64,000 nucleotides of DNA from Pseudomonadota bacterium (GCA_018821535.1 JAHJLV010000044.1:1-64000), one strand, 5' to 3'. Counted from the stretch's first letter, positions 34,525-44,736 are shown. Notes: generated by a model not told the origin, from the letters alone. Translations and numbers: made by a program.

Positions 34525-36250
34525 AGTATTTCCCTTCTAAATGGTGTTTGCAGATATGGATATACGGGTCTATGCCATAGTTGATGCCATGGGCAGAATG
34601 CCATTTTTCAAAACAGGACAGGGCAGCGGCAAACTGCTGTTTATTCATCAGGCAGACCCCCATGCAGATATTTAAATCCGGATTTTTCGGCCACAGGGCA
34701 AGTCCTTTTTGAAGATGCGCAATGGCGGCATCAAACTGTTTTTTCTTCTGAAAAAGCATGGCAAGGCCCAGTATCGCCCTTGCATTCTGTGCATAGGAAA
34801 GTGCTTTTTCATATAAGCATGCAGCCGTGTCATCCGGGGTTTTGATCAGGGGATGGTTTGAATATTCCCCGTGGGAAAATGTCATGGCCAGCCGGGATAA
34901 AAAATCTGCATGAAATGGATACAGATCTTTTTTATCCACAAGTTCCAGGGTTCTGGCAAAATCTTCAAGGCAGCTGTAAAATTGTGTTCTTAACTGATCC
35001 CCAAAGGCTTTGACAGTTTTAAAATCCAGGAGATCATCCACCTCAAACCAGGGCAGGTCTTCAATTTTTTTGTGCCAGATATCATCGGTGATCTGGTTTT
35101 TTTGAACCATTTTCGCATACAGATGGGTTCCCGGGAAGATGACCAGCATATAGAAAATGGCGCTCAAAGGCTTGATGGCCTTCAGGAGTGTCATGCTTTC
35201 TCGTATGGTTTTTTGTGTTTCTCCGGGTGATCCGTATATAAAATACGCCCGGGGGAGTATGCCATGGGATGCGGCAAGGGAAAATGCCGCAATGATTTTT
35301 TGCTGATCCATGGGTTTGCCCAGGGTTTTTCGGATCTGTGGTGATCCGGATTCCACCCCGAAACTGATCTGGATGCATCCGGCCTTTCTCATGGTATATA
35401 CGATATCTTCATCAATATAATCCACCCGGGAGATGGCGTTCCAGGTGATGGGCAGTTTTTTTTGGATCAGCAGATCACACACGGCCAGCACCCTGTTTTT
35501 GTCCATGGTAAAGGTGTCATCGGAGATATAAAAATGGGTGACACCTTTTTCAAAAAGGCTCTGGATTTCCCGGACAAACCATTGGGGGGAATGAAACCGT
35601 ACGGTGTTGTGGTCCCAGAATCTGGGAGACCCGCAGAAGGTGCATTTGCCCGGGCATCCTCGGGACATGGCCAGGTGCTGAAAGGTAAAATAGGTGGACG
35701 GATGAACCAGGGTATCCAGATCCTGGACAAGGTCCAGGGTCATATTCTTTTTTGGGGTTTGAAAAAGGGTCTGGCCTTTTCTGAAAATCAATCCTGGAAT
35801 GGCGTCTTTGCGGGTCTGGTTTTCAATGGCATTGACCAGTGCGGTAAAAGAAATTTCCCCCTCGCCTTTGACAATGATATCCAGTTCAGGACAGGCCTTG
35901 AACAGGTGGTCTGCAAGAAATGTAGCGCCGGGACCGCCAAAGACAATATGGGTGTCCGGCACTATTTTTCTGGCCGCTTTTGCACAGTCAATGGCATTCC
36001 AGCGGTTGGGATTGGTGATGGAAAAGCCGATGATATCCGGTTTTTGTTCTGTAATGACCCGGGTAAACTGATCTATCGGGTTTTTGTCCCCAAGGTCTGC
36101 CAGATTAAGGATGGCAGTCCCAAATCCCTTGTCCAGCAGTTGGGCTGCAATATAGTACAGGCCGATGGGAACGATTCTGGCATCTTCTCCGGAGATTCGT
36201 TCGTCCAGGCAGGCCGGGTTGACCAGCAGAATTTGGTTTCTTTTTTCCAT
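34514..36250 (-). CDS. B12-binding radical SAM protein with C-terminal TPR
   Basis: A 578-aa protein. Residues 1-150 form a cobalamin-binding-like Rossmann domain (ILLVNPAC, IIGFSITNPN, IVFGGPGAT, VKGEGE). The radical SAM core starts at CPGKCTFC (CxxxCxxC), with SDDTF and SFGVESGS strands. The C-terminal 150 residues contain TPR-like helices (ARAILGLAMLFQKKKQFDAAIAHLQ). The usual B12-loading DxHxxG motif is not obvious, so the Rossmann part may not hold cobalamin. The substrate is unknown. It is in a run with rdgB, a nitroreductase and the DUF6178-like gene. Confidence 0.88.
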   Translation of the reverse strand: MEKRNQILLVNPACLDERISGEDARIVPIGLYYIAAQLLDKGFGTAILNLADLGDKNPIDQFTRVITEQKPDIIGFSITNPNRWNAIDCAKAARKIVPDTHIVFGGPGATFLADHLFKACPELDIIVKGEGEISFTALVNAIENQTRKDAIPGLIFRKGQTLFQTPKKNMTLDLVQDLDTLVHPSTYFTFQHLAMSRGCPGKCTFCGSPRFWDHNTVRFHSPQWFVREIQSLFEKGVTHFYISDDTFTMDKNRVLAVCDLLIQKKLPITWNAISRVDYIDEDIVYTMRKAGCIQISFGVESGSPQIRKTLGKPMDQQKIIAAFSLAASHGILPRAYFIYGSPGETQKTIRESMTLLKAIKPLSAIFYMLVIFPGTHLYAKMVQKNQITDDIWHKKIEDLPWFEVDDLLDFKTVKAFGDQLRTQFYSCLEDFARTLELVDKKDLYPFHADFLSRLAMTFSHGEYSNHPLIKTPDDTAACLYEKALSYAQNARAILGLAMLFQKKKQFDAAIAHLQKGLALWPKNPDLNICMGVCLMNKQQFAAALSCFEKWHSAHGINYGIDPYIHICKHHLEGKYYER

Positions 36251-36274
36251 GATTTTTTTACCCGGAGGCTGCGT

Positions 36275-36862
36275 CTACCAGGACCTGATAATGATATCAT
36301 CCAGTTTTCTTTTAGGAACATGGTGAACCTGGTTTTCATCCCTGTAGTATCGGATGTCCCCGTCTTCTTTGAGCGCTTCTATCCGCTGCTGTTCCACAGG
36401 TTTGCCAATGGCCAGGACCAGCTTGATTTCCATCGGGTCTTTGATGTCCAGAAATTTTTTAAGCTTTGGGATATTGATGGCCCCGAAAATACAGCCGGCA
36501 AGACCTGCGGCTCTTGCGCCCAGAAGAATGGTCTGGGCGGCAATGCCATGGTCGCACCAGAAATTGTCTGTAATGGAATGGTCGCCCAGAATGACAATAT
36601 AGCCGGATGGGCGTTCATCTTTTTCAGGGCCTTTCCAGTCTGCCAGGTAGGCGGCCCACCCGAGGCACGAAAAAATCTCTTCATTTTTGCTGTCATCACA
36701 GCAGATGATATATTTTAAAGGCTGACGATTAGCTGCAGATGCCGTTTGTCTGGCAAGATCCACCAGCTGTTTGAGTATGGATTCATCCAGTTTGTGATGA
36801 TTATCAAACCTTCTGCAGGACCTGTTTTTTTCCACCAGGGTTTTAAAATCAGCAAAGGACAT
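36275..36862 (-). CDS. Nitroreductase family protein
   Basis: A 195-aa flavin reductase-fold protein: N-terminal NRSCRRFD (FMN phosphate binding), SAANRQPLKYI, then DHGIAAQTILLGARAAGLAGC, the classic nitroreductase helix, and a C-terminal IGKPVE. Likely an FMN-dependent NAD(P)H oxidoreductase. The start at 36862 (MSFADFK) has AAGGAG 7 nt upstream; the longer frame to 36880 has none. It starts 2 nt after the rdgB stop. Confidence 0.88.
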   Translation of the reverse strand: MSFADFKTLVEKNRSCRRFDNHHKLDESILKQLVDLARQTASAANRQPLKYIICCDDSKNEEIFSCLGWAAYLADWKGPEKDERPSGYIVILGDHSITDNFWCDHGIAAQTILLGARAAGLAGCIFGAINIPKLKKFLDIKDPMEIKLVLAIGKPVEQQRIEALKEDGDIRYYRDENQVHHVPKRKLDDIIIRSW

Positions 36863-36864
36863 GA

Positions 36865-37509
36865 TCATTCTCCTTTGCATGCGGACCGTTCAAACCGGGG
36901 CATGGTAATTTCCAGCCATTCAATGATTTTATTCATTTCATCAGCCACCTGCTTTAATGCACGTCCCCGGTGACTGACTTTTCCTTTTTCTTCGACTGTG
37001 AGCTGGGCAAAGGTTTTGTTGAGTTCAGGATAGAAAAAAAGCGGATCATATCCAAATCCGTTATCGCCTTGAGGCTCAGTGGTCAGGACACCGCGGCATT
37101 CTCCTTCATAGGTCAGCGCAGCACCGGTGGGAACTGCAATGGATATCACACATTTGAAACCGGCACTTCTGTTTTCCTGGCCCTCCATGTCCTTGAGCAG
37201 TTTTTCAACATTATCCTGGTCTGTGGCATTTTCTCCGGCATATCTTGCAGAATATACGCCTGGTGCACCCTCCAGCGCATCCACGCACAGTCCTGAATCA
37301 TCAGCCATGGCTGGATATCCCAGGAATCTTGCCGTAAGGGATGCTTTTTTATATGCATTGTCATCAAAGGTTGCCCCGTCTTCTATGATTTCCGGGATAG
37401 GGCCGAAATCAGACAGATTTTTGATTTCTACAGACGTGTTTTCCAGCAGTTTCTGAATTTCCCTTGTTTTTCCTTTGTTGGTGGTTGCCAGCACAATTAT
37501 CTGTTCCAA
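36865..37509 (-). CDS. rdgB: XTP/dITP diphosphatase (RdgB/HAM1)
   Basis: A 214-aa house-cleaning pyrophosphatase that removes non-canonical purine nucleotides. Motifs: ATTNKGKTREIQ (substrate loop), ADDSGLCVDALEGAPGVYSARYAG (seen as DDSGLCVDAL), GFGYDPLF and SHRGRAL. The start is TTG at 37509, supported by GGAG 8 nt upstream. It is the first gene of the leftward run rdgB-nitroreductase-radical SAM-DUF6178-like-flavoprotein-split barrel. Confidence 0.93.
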   Translation of the reverse strand: MEQIIVLATTNKGKTREIQKLLENTSVEIKNLSDFGPIPEIIEDGATFDDNAYKKASLTARFLGYPAMADDSGLCVDALEGAPGVYSARYAGENATDQDNVEKLLKDMEGQENRSAGFKCVISIAVPTGAALTYEGECRGVLTTEPQGDNGFGYDPLFFYPELNKTFAQLTVEEKGKVSHRGRALKQVADEMNKIIEWLEITMPRFERSACKGE

Positions 37510-37553
37510 TGGTCTGCTCCATATTATGTTTTAAGGTTGTTTGATTGCCTGAT

Positions 37554-37581
37554 AATATAAGACCCGGGCAGTTTTTGTAAA
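37554..37581 (-). promoter_or_regulatory. Possible sigma-70 promoter of the rdgB run
   Basis: On the minus strand TTTACA (37581-37576), 16-bp spacer, TATATT (37559-37554), 45 nt before rdgB. A small inverted repeat AGGTT/AACCT lies next to it at 37581-37597. Confidence 0.4.
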
Positions 37582-37721
37582 GGTTCTTTTGTAACCTCAA
37601 GGATATATAGTATTTCTATGCGTTTTAATCAGGCGGGTGCAGCTGGCTGGTTTGTGTTTAAAAAAAATATATGGTATCAAGGGTTTCATACAACGCATCG
37701 AGCTATAAAAGGAGTAAATAT

Positions 37722-38534
37722 ATGTCTTCATTTGCCAATGCCATGGAAGTATTTAAACTTCTGGATAAATCCAATTGCAGAAAATGTAATGAAGCAACCT
37801 GTCTTGCCTTTGCTTCAAAAGTATTTCTTGGCGAAAAATCATTACATCTGTGTCCGTCTTTAAGTCCGGAGGTTCTTGAAAAATATCAGGACAAACAGAA
37901 ACAGAAAATGACCAGCGAAGAGTTTCGGGATATTCTGGTTGCGGATCTGAAGAAAGAAATTGAGACCTGTGATCTTGAAGCAGCAGCGTCAAGAGTGGGC
38001 GGTGTGTATGAAAAAGGCCGACTGACCATCCGGATATTAGGAAAACCTTTTTCAATTGATGCAAAAGGGCAGATGTATTCTGATATTCATATCAATCCCT
38101 GGATTGCAGGACCTGTTCTGCAGTATGTGCTTTACTGCAAAGGCATCCCGCTGACCGGTGAATGGGTGCCTTTCAGAGAACTCAAAGGCGGCCGCGAAAA
38201 AAACGGTCTGTTTGTTCAGCGTTCAGAAAAAGCGCTCAAGAAAATTGCAGATACTTATACGCCACTGTTTGAGGATCTGATCGGGCTTTTTAATGGCAAA
38301 GAGGTGGAAAATCATTATGAATCTGATATTTCACTGGTTTTATATCCGCTGCCCAGGGTTCCCATGCTGGTGTGCTATTGGAAACCGGATGACGGCATGG
38401 ACTCAGATCTGAATCTGTTTTTTGATTCCTCTGCAGAAAATAATGCCAACATTGATATTGTGTATGGACTGTGTGCCGGCATTGTGGTGATGTTTGAAAA
38501 GATTACCTTGAAACATGGTCACAGCAAGTTTTGA
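37722..38534 (+). CDS. Fe-S cluster domain protein with DUF3786-like domain
   Basis: A 270-aa protein. The N terminus has CRKCNEATC plus a later Cys in LCPSL (C-x2-C-x4-C-x16-C), the 4Fe-4S pattern of the corrinoid iron-sulfur protein subunit of CO dehydrogenase/acetyl-CoA synthase and related proteins. The remaining 190 residues (from about 80) match my memory of DUF3786 (NPWIAGPVLQYVLYCKG, WVPFRELKGG, SDISLVLYPLPRVPM). Function unknown; possibly corrinoid or C1 metabolism. The start at 37722 has AAAAGGAG 7 nt upstream. Confidence 0.8.
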   Translation: MSSFANAMEVFKLLDKSNCRKCNEATCLAFASKVFLGEKSLHLCPSLSPEVLEKYQDKQKQKMTSEEFRDILVADLKKEIETCDLEAAASRVGGVYEKGRLTIRILGKPFSIDAKGQMYSDIHINPWIAGPVLQYVLYCKGIPLTGEWVPFRELKGGREKNGLFVQRSEKALKKIADTYTPLFEDLIGLFNGKEVENHYESDISLVLYPLPRVPMLVCYWKPDDGMDSDLNLFFDSSAENNANIDIVYGLCAGIVVMFEKITLKHGHSKF

Positions 38535-40700
38535 TCAGGGCTTCCCGGCAAGTTCGGTTTTTACGGCAATGCCTATTTTTTCAATGGTATAGGGTTTCTT
38601 GATATATCCGCCTGCGCCCAGTTGCATCACATCATTGACCTGTTGGGTTTTTGAGTATCCGCTGGCAATAATGGCTTTCTGTCCGGGTTTGAATTTTATG
38701 ATTTCCCGGAAGGTTTCCAGGCCGTTCATCCCGGGATCCATGATCATGTCCAGGATGATCAGATCCACTTCATGGTCTTTCAGATATTCAACCGCAGCTT
38801 CTCCGCTTGCCACGGCAGTGGCCTGATAGCCTAATTTTTTAAGTGTGGCGCCTGCAATCTGTCTTTGTTCGGGCTGATCATCTACAATCAGGATTTTCTC
38901 GTTATTTCCCATATAATCAGCCGGGAAAAGTTTTTGCGCCGGTGTGATGGCCTCATCAGCACAGATCGGGAAATATAAATCAAAGACCGTGCCTTTGCCG
39001 GGTGTTGAAATAATGTCGATATATCCTTCATGGTCCTGAACCGTTCCCCAGACAACGGCCATGCCAAGCCCGGTACCGCTTCTTCCCATGACCTTTTTGG
39101 TGAAAAACGGTTCGAAAATATGGCTTAAATCTTCAGGAGAAATGCCGGTCCCCTGGTCTTCGACACTCAGGACAATATAATTTCCGGTTTCCACCCGGTC
39201 GTATCCTTTTACAGGCTTGCTCAAATGCCTGTTCAGTGTACGGATGATAATCTGTCCACTGCCGATCTGTGCTTCTGCCGCATTGGATATCAGATTCATC
39301 AGGGTTTTTTGAAGGTGAATGGAAGAACCTTTTAAAAAGGGGGTATCCGCATGAATTTCTGTTTTGACATTCACATTGGGATGAAAAGAAAGAATTTTTT
39401 TGTATTCAGGGGTGTGCAGAAAATTTAATACCAGATTATTTAAATCCAGAACTTCTCTTGCAATAACGCCCCGCCGGGAAAGCGTGAGCAGGTCCTGAAC
39501 GATTTCAGCCGCCCGAAGACCTGAAGAGTGAATGACATCCAGCCCTTTTTTTATCGGGTCGTTTTCGTCAAGATCCATGGATAAAAGCTCCGGATAGGTG
39601 ACAATCCCGGACAGAATATTATTCAAATCATGGGCAACACCGCCTGCCAGAAGCCCTAATGCTTCCATTTTCTGTGCCCGGAGCAGTTGTTCTTCCAGTT
39701 GTTTCTTTTCTTTTTCCATGGCTTTTTGAAAGGACAGATCCCGCAAAATACCTACAGATCCAATGGGGATATTATTATCATCGGTTATGACCCGTGCGTT
39801 TACAGAGCAGGGACGGACTTTTTTGTCCTTATCCCTCAGATGCACTTCAAAGTCTTTGAGAAAGCCTTTGGTGGATAATTGCTCTATTAATATTTCGCGC
39901 TGCTCCAGGCTGTCATAAATATCGATAAGGGAGCGTTTTTTTAAATCATCGGCTGTGTACTGGGAAATACTTTCTATTGAAGGACTGATTTCAACAATAG
40001 TGCCATCCAGACGGGTTTCAAAATATACATCCTGGATGTTTTCAAATATATGGCGGTATTTTTTTTCCGAGGCCGCAAGGTCGCTCATTGATTTTTGCAG
40101 CCCTTTCAAGATGGTTGTGACAGACAGTGTGGCCACAACATTCAGAAGCATGAAATTCAGGCTGATGATAACCCATTTTTCCAGGGCATTTTCAGATGCG
40201 ATCAGCCAGGGATTGAAGTTGAAGGGTTCCATAAGGTCGGTGATTTTAAAATGAATAATGATGCCCAGACCGATAATTGTGCCAAAATTCAGGATCAGGG
40301 CAAAAGAAGCGGCCCGGTATCCCAGAAGCACACCGGTGATGATGGGGAAAAAAAACAGCCATACCGGCCCTGCACCAAAAGGACCCAGTGTCGTAATCAG
40401 AACCAGTCCAAGAACAAAAGAAATTACAGGGATCACTGCAGCCCGGATATCATAGGGAATATTTCGTCTGAAAAACAGGAAGAGAAGTAAAAAATACATG
40501 ATGGTATCAATTGCAGCGACAACCCACAGCCCTTCTTTGATGGCAAGCAGCATGCTGGGAATATAAGTGATCGTTCCGAGTATGGCAGTTGCAAACAACA
40601 AAGTCAGCAGCACTTTTTCCTGCCAGTATCTAATGCCGTCCTGCTGGGCAAGGGTTGCCGGTAAAATGAATCTATCGATCAATTGCATGAATGTTTTCAT
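38535..40700 (-). CDS. Hybrid sensor histidine kinase (6 TM, PAS, HisKA, HATPase, receiver)
   Basis: A 721-aa kinase. About six membrane helices (30-205), a PAS domain (about 215-330, YRHIFENIQDVYFETRLDG), a HisKA helix with the phospho-acceptor in GGVAHDLNN, HATPase boxes (NLISNAAEAQ, VEDQGTGISPE, GTGLGMAV) and a C-terminal receiver with intact Asp in ILDMIMDPGMNG and KKPYT. No periplasmic sensor loop of size, so it senses in the membrane or through PAS. It has no dedicated output regulator next to it. Convergent with the Fe-S protein with no gap. Confidence 0.92.
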   Translation of the reverse strand: MKTFMQLIDRFILPATLAQQDGIRYWQEKVLLTLLFATAILGTITYIPSMLLAIKEGLWVVAAIDTIMYFLLLFLFFRRNIPYDIRAAVIPVISFVLGLVLITTLGPFGAGPVWLFFFPIITGVLLGYRAASFALILNFGTIIGLGIIIHFKITDLMEPFNFNPWLIASENALEKWVIISLNFMLLNVVATLSVTTILKGLQKSMSDLAASEKKYRHIFENIQDVYFETRLDGTIVEISPSIESISQYTADDLKKRSLIDIYDSLEQREILIEQLSTKGFLKDFEVHLRDKDKKVRPCSVNARVITDDNNIPIGSVGILRDLSFQKAMEKEKKQLEEQLLRAQKMEALGLLAGGVAHDLNNILSGIVTYPELLSMDLDENDPIKKGLDVIHSSGLRAAEIVQDLLTLSRRGVIAREVLDLNNLVLNFLHTPEYKKILSFHPNVNVKTEIHADTPFLKGSSIHLQKTLMNLISNAAEAQIGSGQIIIRTLNRHLSKPVKGYDRVETGNYIVLSVEDQGTGISPEDLSHIFEPFFTKKVMGRSGTGLGMAVVWGTVQDHEGYIDIISTPGKGTVFDLYFPICADEAITPAQKLFPADYMGNNEKILIVDDQPEQRQIAGATLKKLGYQATAVASGEAAVEYLKDHEVDLIILDMIMDPGMNGLETFREIIKFKPGQKAIIASGYSKTQQVNDVMQLGAGGYIKKPYTIEKIGIAVKTELAGKP

Positions 40701-40832
40701 TTGATATCGTTAAATCAATTATGTATTAATTTAATTATCAGGATAAGTGAATTTTTAAATGTATATCATTAATTATTTTGAAACGCCATCATTGTGTCAG
40801 AAATTTTTTAGTTAACTGAAAAGGACTGTGAT

Positions 40833-42383
40833 TTGGAGAACAAAACAATTCTTGCCATAGACTGCGGCACCCAGAGCCTTCGCGCCATGCTTTTTTCTTC
40901 TGAAGGAGAACTGCTCTCAAGAGTTCAGGTTGAATATGCGCCGTGTTTCCGGCCCCATTCAGGGTGGGCTGAACAGGAGCCTGAACTGTATTGGGATTCT
41001 CTGGCAGCAGCCTGCAAAAAATTAAACCAGTCTGTTCCGCACTATTTCGCATCTGTCAAAGGGATGGGAATTACGACCCAGCGAAATACCATGGTGAATG
41101 TGGATAAAAAAGGCAAGGTGCTTCGGCCGGCCATTGTCTGGATGGATCAACGGCAGGCTCAGCCTGTCTGGGGCCAGCGTGGTATTTCCGGGGCAGGCCT
41201 GGCGCTTCTGGGTGTCAGAAAAAAAATAGGAGATATTCAGATTCAGGGGAAATGTAACTGGATCATGCAGAATCAACCGGGAATATGGGCGAAAACCTAT
41301 AAATATCTCCAATTGTCCGGATTTTTAAACTACCGGCTGACCGGAATATTTTCAGACTCTGTGGCCTCCCAGATCGGACATATTCCTTTTGACTATAAAA
41401 ACCAGAAATGGGCCGGCAGATTCAGACTTTCCCGGCGATTGTTTCCGGTTGAGGCGGATAAACTGCCGGATCTGATGCCGGCAGGCGAAGTTCTGGGGCT
41501 TGTGACGCCCCGGGCAGCAGAACAGACCGGTCTTCAAAAAGGGATTCCTGTCTTTGCCTGCGGGTCGGATAAGGGGTGTGAAACACTTGGGGCCGGTGTT
41601 ATATCCGCATCCATGGCAAGTTTGAGTTTCGGCACGATTGCAACGGTCCAGACTTTATCTGAAAAATACATGGAACCTGTCAGTTATCTGCCAGCTTATC
41701 CTGCGCCTGTTCCAGGGTGCTATAATCCGGAGATCGAAATTTTCAGAGGGTTCTGGATGATCACCTGGTTTAAAAATGAATTTGCCCATTCAGAGGTGGA
41801 AAAGGCCAGACAAATGGGCGTGCCCACGGAAGAAATTTTAAACCAGTGCCTTGAGCGGACCCGGCCCGGTGCCATGGGGCTCGTGGTTCAGCCTTATTGG
41901 GGCGGAGGACTGGATCAGCCGGAAGCCAAAGGGGCCATGATTGGATTTGGCGATGTTCACACAAAAGATCATATATACCGGGCTGTAATAGAGGGCCTTG
42001 GGTTTGCCCTGAAAAACGGAATTGAAAAAATACAGAAAAAAACCCGGGTGAAGATGGTCAAAGCGGCTGTTTCCGGGGGCGCATCCCAGAGTGACGAGAT
42101 CTGTAAAATTGCTGCAGATATTTTAAATCTTCCCATGATAAAAGGTCAGACCCATGAGACATCCGGTCTGGGTGCTGCTATTCTGGTTGCCAGAGGGTTG
42201 GGATGGTATCCGGATATCAGTGAGGCTGTTGAAAATATGGTTCATGTTGAAAAAATCTTCCATCCGGACAATACCCATGTGAAAATTTACAGGGAATTAT
42301 ATGAAAGGGTTTATTCCAGAATGTATGAAGCGCTAAAACCAATGTATTCTCATATCAGGCAGATTACCGGATATCCTGAATAA
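40833..42383 (+). CDS. FGGY-family carbohydrate kinase
   Basis: A 516-aa sugar/polyol kinase of the FGGY family: ATPase fold with AIDCGTQSLRAMLF (phosphate 1), GWAEQEPELYW, GITTQRNTMV, VWMDQR (the catalytic Asp region) and CGSDKGCETLGAG, then AAVSGGASQSDEICKIAADIL near the end. Substrate not predictable; no sugar transporter or dehydrogenase adjoins. TTG start at 40833 with AAAGGA about 9 nt upstream. It sits between two hybrid kinases that face left, and converges on the second with a 5-nt gap. Confidence 0.88.
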   Translation: MENKTILAIDCGTQSLRAMLFSSEGELLSRVQVEYAPCFRPHSGWAEQEPELYWDSLAAACKKLNQSVPHYFASVKGMGITTQRNTMVNVDKKGKVLRPAIVWMDQRQAQPVWGQRGISGAGLALLGVRKKIGDIQIQGKCNWIMQNQPGIWAKTYKYLQLSGFLNYRLTGIFSDSVASQIGHIPFDYKNQKWAGRFRLSRRLFPVEADKLPDLMPAGEVLGLVTPRAAEQTGLQKGIPVFACGSDKGCETLGAGVISASMASLSFGTIATVQTLSEKYMEPVSYLPAYPAPVPGCYNPEIEIFRGFWMITWFKNEFAHSEVEKARQMGVPTEEILNQCLERTRPGAMGLVVQPYWGGGLDQPEAKGAMIGFGDVHTKDHIYRAVIEGLGFALKNGIEKIQKKTRVKMVKAAVSGGASQSDEICKIAADILNLPMIKGQTHETSGLGAAILVARGLGWYPDISEAVENMVHVEKIFHPDNTHVKIYRELYERVYSRMYEALKPMYSHIRQITGYPE

Positions 42384-42388
42384 TACTA

Positions 42389-44653
42389 TTATGTTGAGAC
42401 AGTTTGGTCCAGAACCTTGCGAATGCACCCAAGCAGATCATTTCTTAAAATGGGTTTTTGCAGATATTCAGATGCACCGATGGAAATGGCTTTTTCTTTT
42501 GTGATCAGGTCAGTGTACCCTGTGCAGATGATAATGGGGATATCCGGACGGATGGCAAGAATTTCACGGGACAATTGCAGGCCGGTCATGTCGGGCATGG
42601 TCATGTCCGTGATGACCAGATCATAAAAATCAGGATTTTTTCTGATTTCTTCAAGGGCCATCAGGCTGCTTGTGAATTTGGACGGGATATATCCGATATT
42701 GCCGACAATGGCGGCCATTGCTTCAACAATTGATTTTTCATCATCAACAATTAAAATTTTTTCAGTACCGCCCTGTATTTTTTTCGCAGGGACAACAGGT
42801 TCCGGAATATTCATCCCCATTGCAATAGGCAGGTAAATTAAAAAGTCCGTGCCTTTATTCTGTTCGCTTTTTACCCGTATATACCCCTTATGGTCCTGAA
42901 TAATTCCGTGTACAACGGCCAGGCCCATGCCAGTGCCTTTGCCTTTTTCCTTGGTTGTAAAATACGGTTCGAAAATTTTGGTTATGATTTCAGGGGCAAT
43001 TCCCGGTCCGGTATCAGATATCTGCAGGATAAGATAGTCACCTGCAGGGATATGGATACCATCCGGATATAAGATATCTGAATCAAACGATATTTCCTGG
43101 ATATTGACAGCCAGTTCCCCGCCGGTTTCTTCCATGGCATGGAATGCATTGGTGCACAGGTTTAAAATGACCTGATGAATCTGGATAGGATTTGCCAGAA
43201 TCGATTTTTTGCTGGAAACGGTTGAGTTTATCTTGATGGTGGAGGGAAGGGTGGAGCGAATCATGTTTAAAACTTCTGTGGTAATATCAGACAGGTTGAC
43301 CGGTTTTTTTTCCGGGTTGGATTCCCTGCTGAAAGCCAGGATCTGACCGGTCAATTCCTTTGCCCGATGGGTGGCACCCAGAATTTTATCCAGATTTCCT
43401 GCAATTTCCCGGGCATTTTTCTGATTCACATATGCAAGCTCGGTATTGCCCATGATGACAGTGAGGATATTGTTAAAATCATGGGCAATGCCCCCGGCCA
43501 GTGTTCCAATGGCTTCCATTTTCTGGGCGTTCATCAGATGCTTTTCCAGATGTTTTCTCTGGGTGATATCGGTCCCCACACTGAGAATTTCCTTTAAGTT
43601 CCCGTCATTGTCGGTAATGGGTTTATTGCACCACTGGATATGGATTTTTTTTGTTCTGTCAATCAGGTGTTCTGTTTCAACCAGAGAAAATTTTTCCGGT
43701 GTAATACAGATATTTTCCACCATTTTCATTAAATTGTTTCGGGTGAATTGTGTTTTCGGGGAAATAAAATCCAGAATGTCTGTCCCGATGATTTCATCAT
43801 GGGGATGTCCGAAAAGATTCAGGCCGAACTGGTTAACAAAGATGATTCTGCCGTCTGTATCCCATCGAAGAATAATGGTGCCTGCATTTTCAACCAGTTC
43901 CCTGTAATGTTTTTCACTGTTTTTAAGGTCGTTTGTCTTTTTTATCACCTGGGATTTGAGCATCCGGTTGAAAAAAACAAGCAATATGGCCACTCCAACA
44001 GTGATGAGAAAAGAGACTATCAGCCACCCGGGAATCATCTGGTGTTCAAAACTGCCGCCTAACCATACAGAAAGCTGGTGGTAGTATGCAGAGGATGTGT
44101 CCTTTTTCCATTCTGCCAGATAGGTGTCAATGGTGTTAAGAAGGTCCAGATTATTCCCTTTTTTTGTGGCAAAATAGACAGAAAACGGTGAGAAATGGAT
44201 GGAAGTTCCGATCAGTTCGTATTTTTTTGCATGTCTCAGTCCGATGGGCTGATTTTTTAAATCCAGTACACTCTGAATTTCTCCATCGGGCCGGCTGAAT
44301 ACCTGCCCCCATATGTCCACCACAGACTCTTTGCTGAATGACATTTTATGGGCCCGTTCCGGTGAAAAAGCAATGGTGGGCATCAAATCTATTCTGCCGG
44401 ATTCAAGAGTATCAAGACATTGGGAAAAACTTGCTGGAATATAGTTTATTTTCCAGTTTTCCCGGGATGCAATTTCGCTGATCAGCGACGGAAAAAGCCC
44501 TTTTGCCTTATTATTTTTATCTATAAAATGAACGGGTTCAAAGGAAAAAATACCCACATGTATAACGGATTCCGTCTTCTTTTCCTCTGCCGGGCAAGAC
44601 TGGTGAAAGAAAAACAGGGAAAACAGAATAAACAGACAGATATTTTTTTTCAT
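42389..44653 (-). CDS. Hybrid sensor histidine kinase with truncated solute-binding sensor domain
   Basis: A 754-aa kinase. A signal peptide is followed by a periplasmic SBP_bac_3-like domain (about 30-200), one membrane helix (about 212-232), PAS (about 250-370), HisKA with GGIAHDFNN, HATPase ([30 protein letters not shown]) and a C-terminal receiver with intact Asp ([10 protein letters not shown]) and Lys (LQKPI). The sensor domain jumps from DLKNQPIGL straight to the late [16 protein letters not shown] segment, so some 60-70 residues of the usual second lobe are missing; ligand binding may be altered. The kinase part looks intact. Confidence 0.9.
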   Translation of the reverse strand: MKKNICLFILFSLFFFHQSCPAEEKKTESVIHVGIFSFEPVHFIDKNNKAKGLFPSLISEIASRENWKINYIPASFSQCLDTLESGRIDLMPTIAFSPERAHKMSFSKESVVDIWGQVFSRPDGEIQSVLDLKNQPIGLRHAKKYELIGTSIHFSPFSVYFATKKGNNLDLLNTIDTYLAEWKKDTSSAYYHQLSVWLGGSFEHQMIPGWLIVSFLITVGVAILLVFFNRMLKSQVIKKTNDLKNSEKHYRELVENAGTIILRWDTDGRIIFVNQFGLNLFGHPHDEIIGTDILDFISPKTQFTRNNLMKMVENICITPEKFSLVETEHLIDRTKKIHIQWCNKPITDNDGNLKEILSVGTDITQRKHLEKHLMNAQKMEAIGTLAGGIAHDFNNILTVIMGNTELAYVNQKNAREIAGNLDKILGATHRAKELTGQILAFSRESNPEKKPVNLSDITTEVLNMIRSTLPSTIKINSTVSSKKSILANPIQIHQVILNLCTNAFHAMEETGGELAVNIQEISFDSDILYPDGIHIPAGDYLILQISDTGPGIAPEIITKIFEPYFTTKEKGKGTGMGLAVVHGIIQDHKGYIRVKSEQNKGTDFLIYLPIAMGMNIPEPVVPAKKIQGGTEKILIVDDEKSIVEAMAAIVGNIGYIPSKFTSSLMALEEIRKNPDFYDLVITDMTMPDMTGLQLSREILAIRPDIPIIICTGYTDLITKEKAISIGASEYLQKPILRNDLLGCIRKVLDQTVST

Positions 44654-44700
44654 TTTATTCTTTTGTTTTTTTATATTGCAGGCAACGCCGCCTTTTTTTG

Positions 44701-44718
44701 AACCTGCCTTTGCAGGTT
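44701..44718. repeat. Perfect hairpin AACCTGC-CTTT-GCAGGTT
   Basis: 7-bp perfect arms (44701-44707, 44712-44718) with a 4-nt loop, 19 nt past the stop of the small leftward gene. On the transcribed strand an A-run, not a T-run, follows, so intrinsic termination is doubtful. Confidence 0.35.
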
Positions 44719-44736
44719 GCAGACCGGATGTTTGTG

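Noticed and set aside
35462..36718. 418-codon + strand frame opposite the radical SAM and nitroreductase genes
   Set aside because: Spans two real genes with recognisable motifs on the other strand; no ribosome site or family motif.
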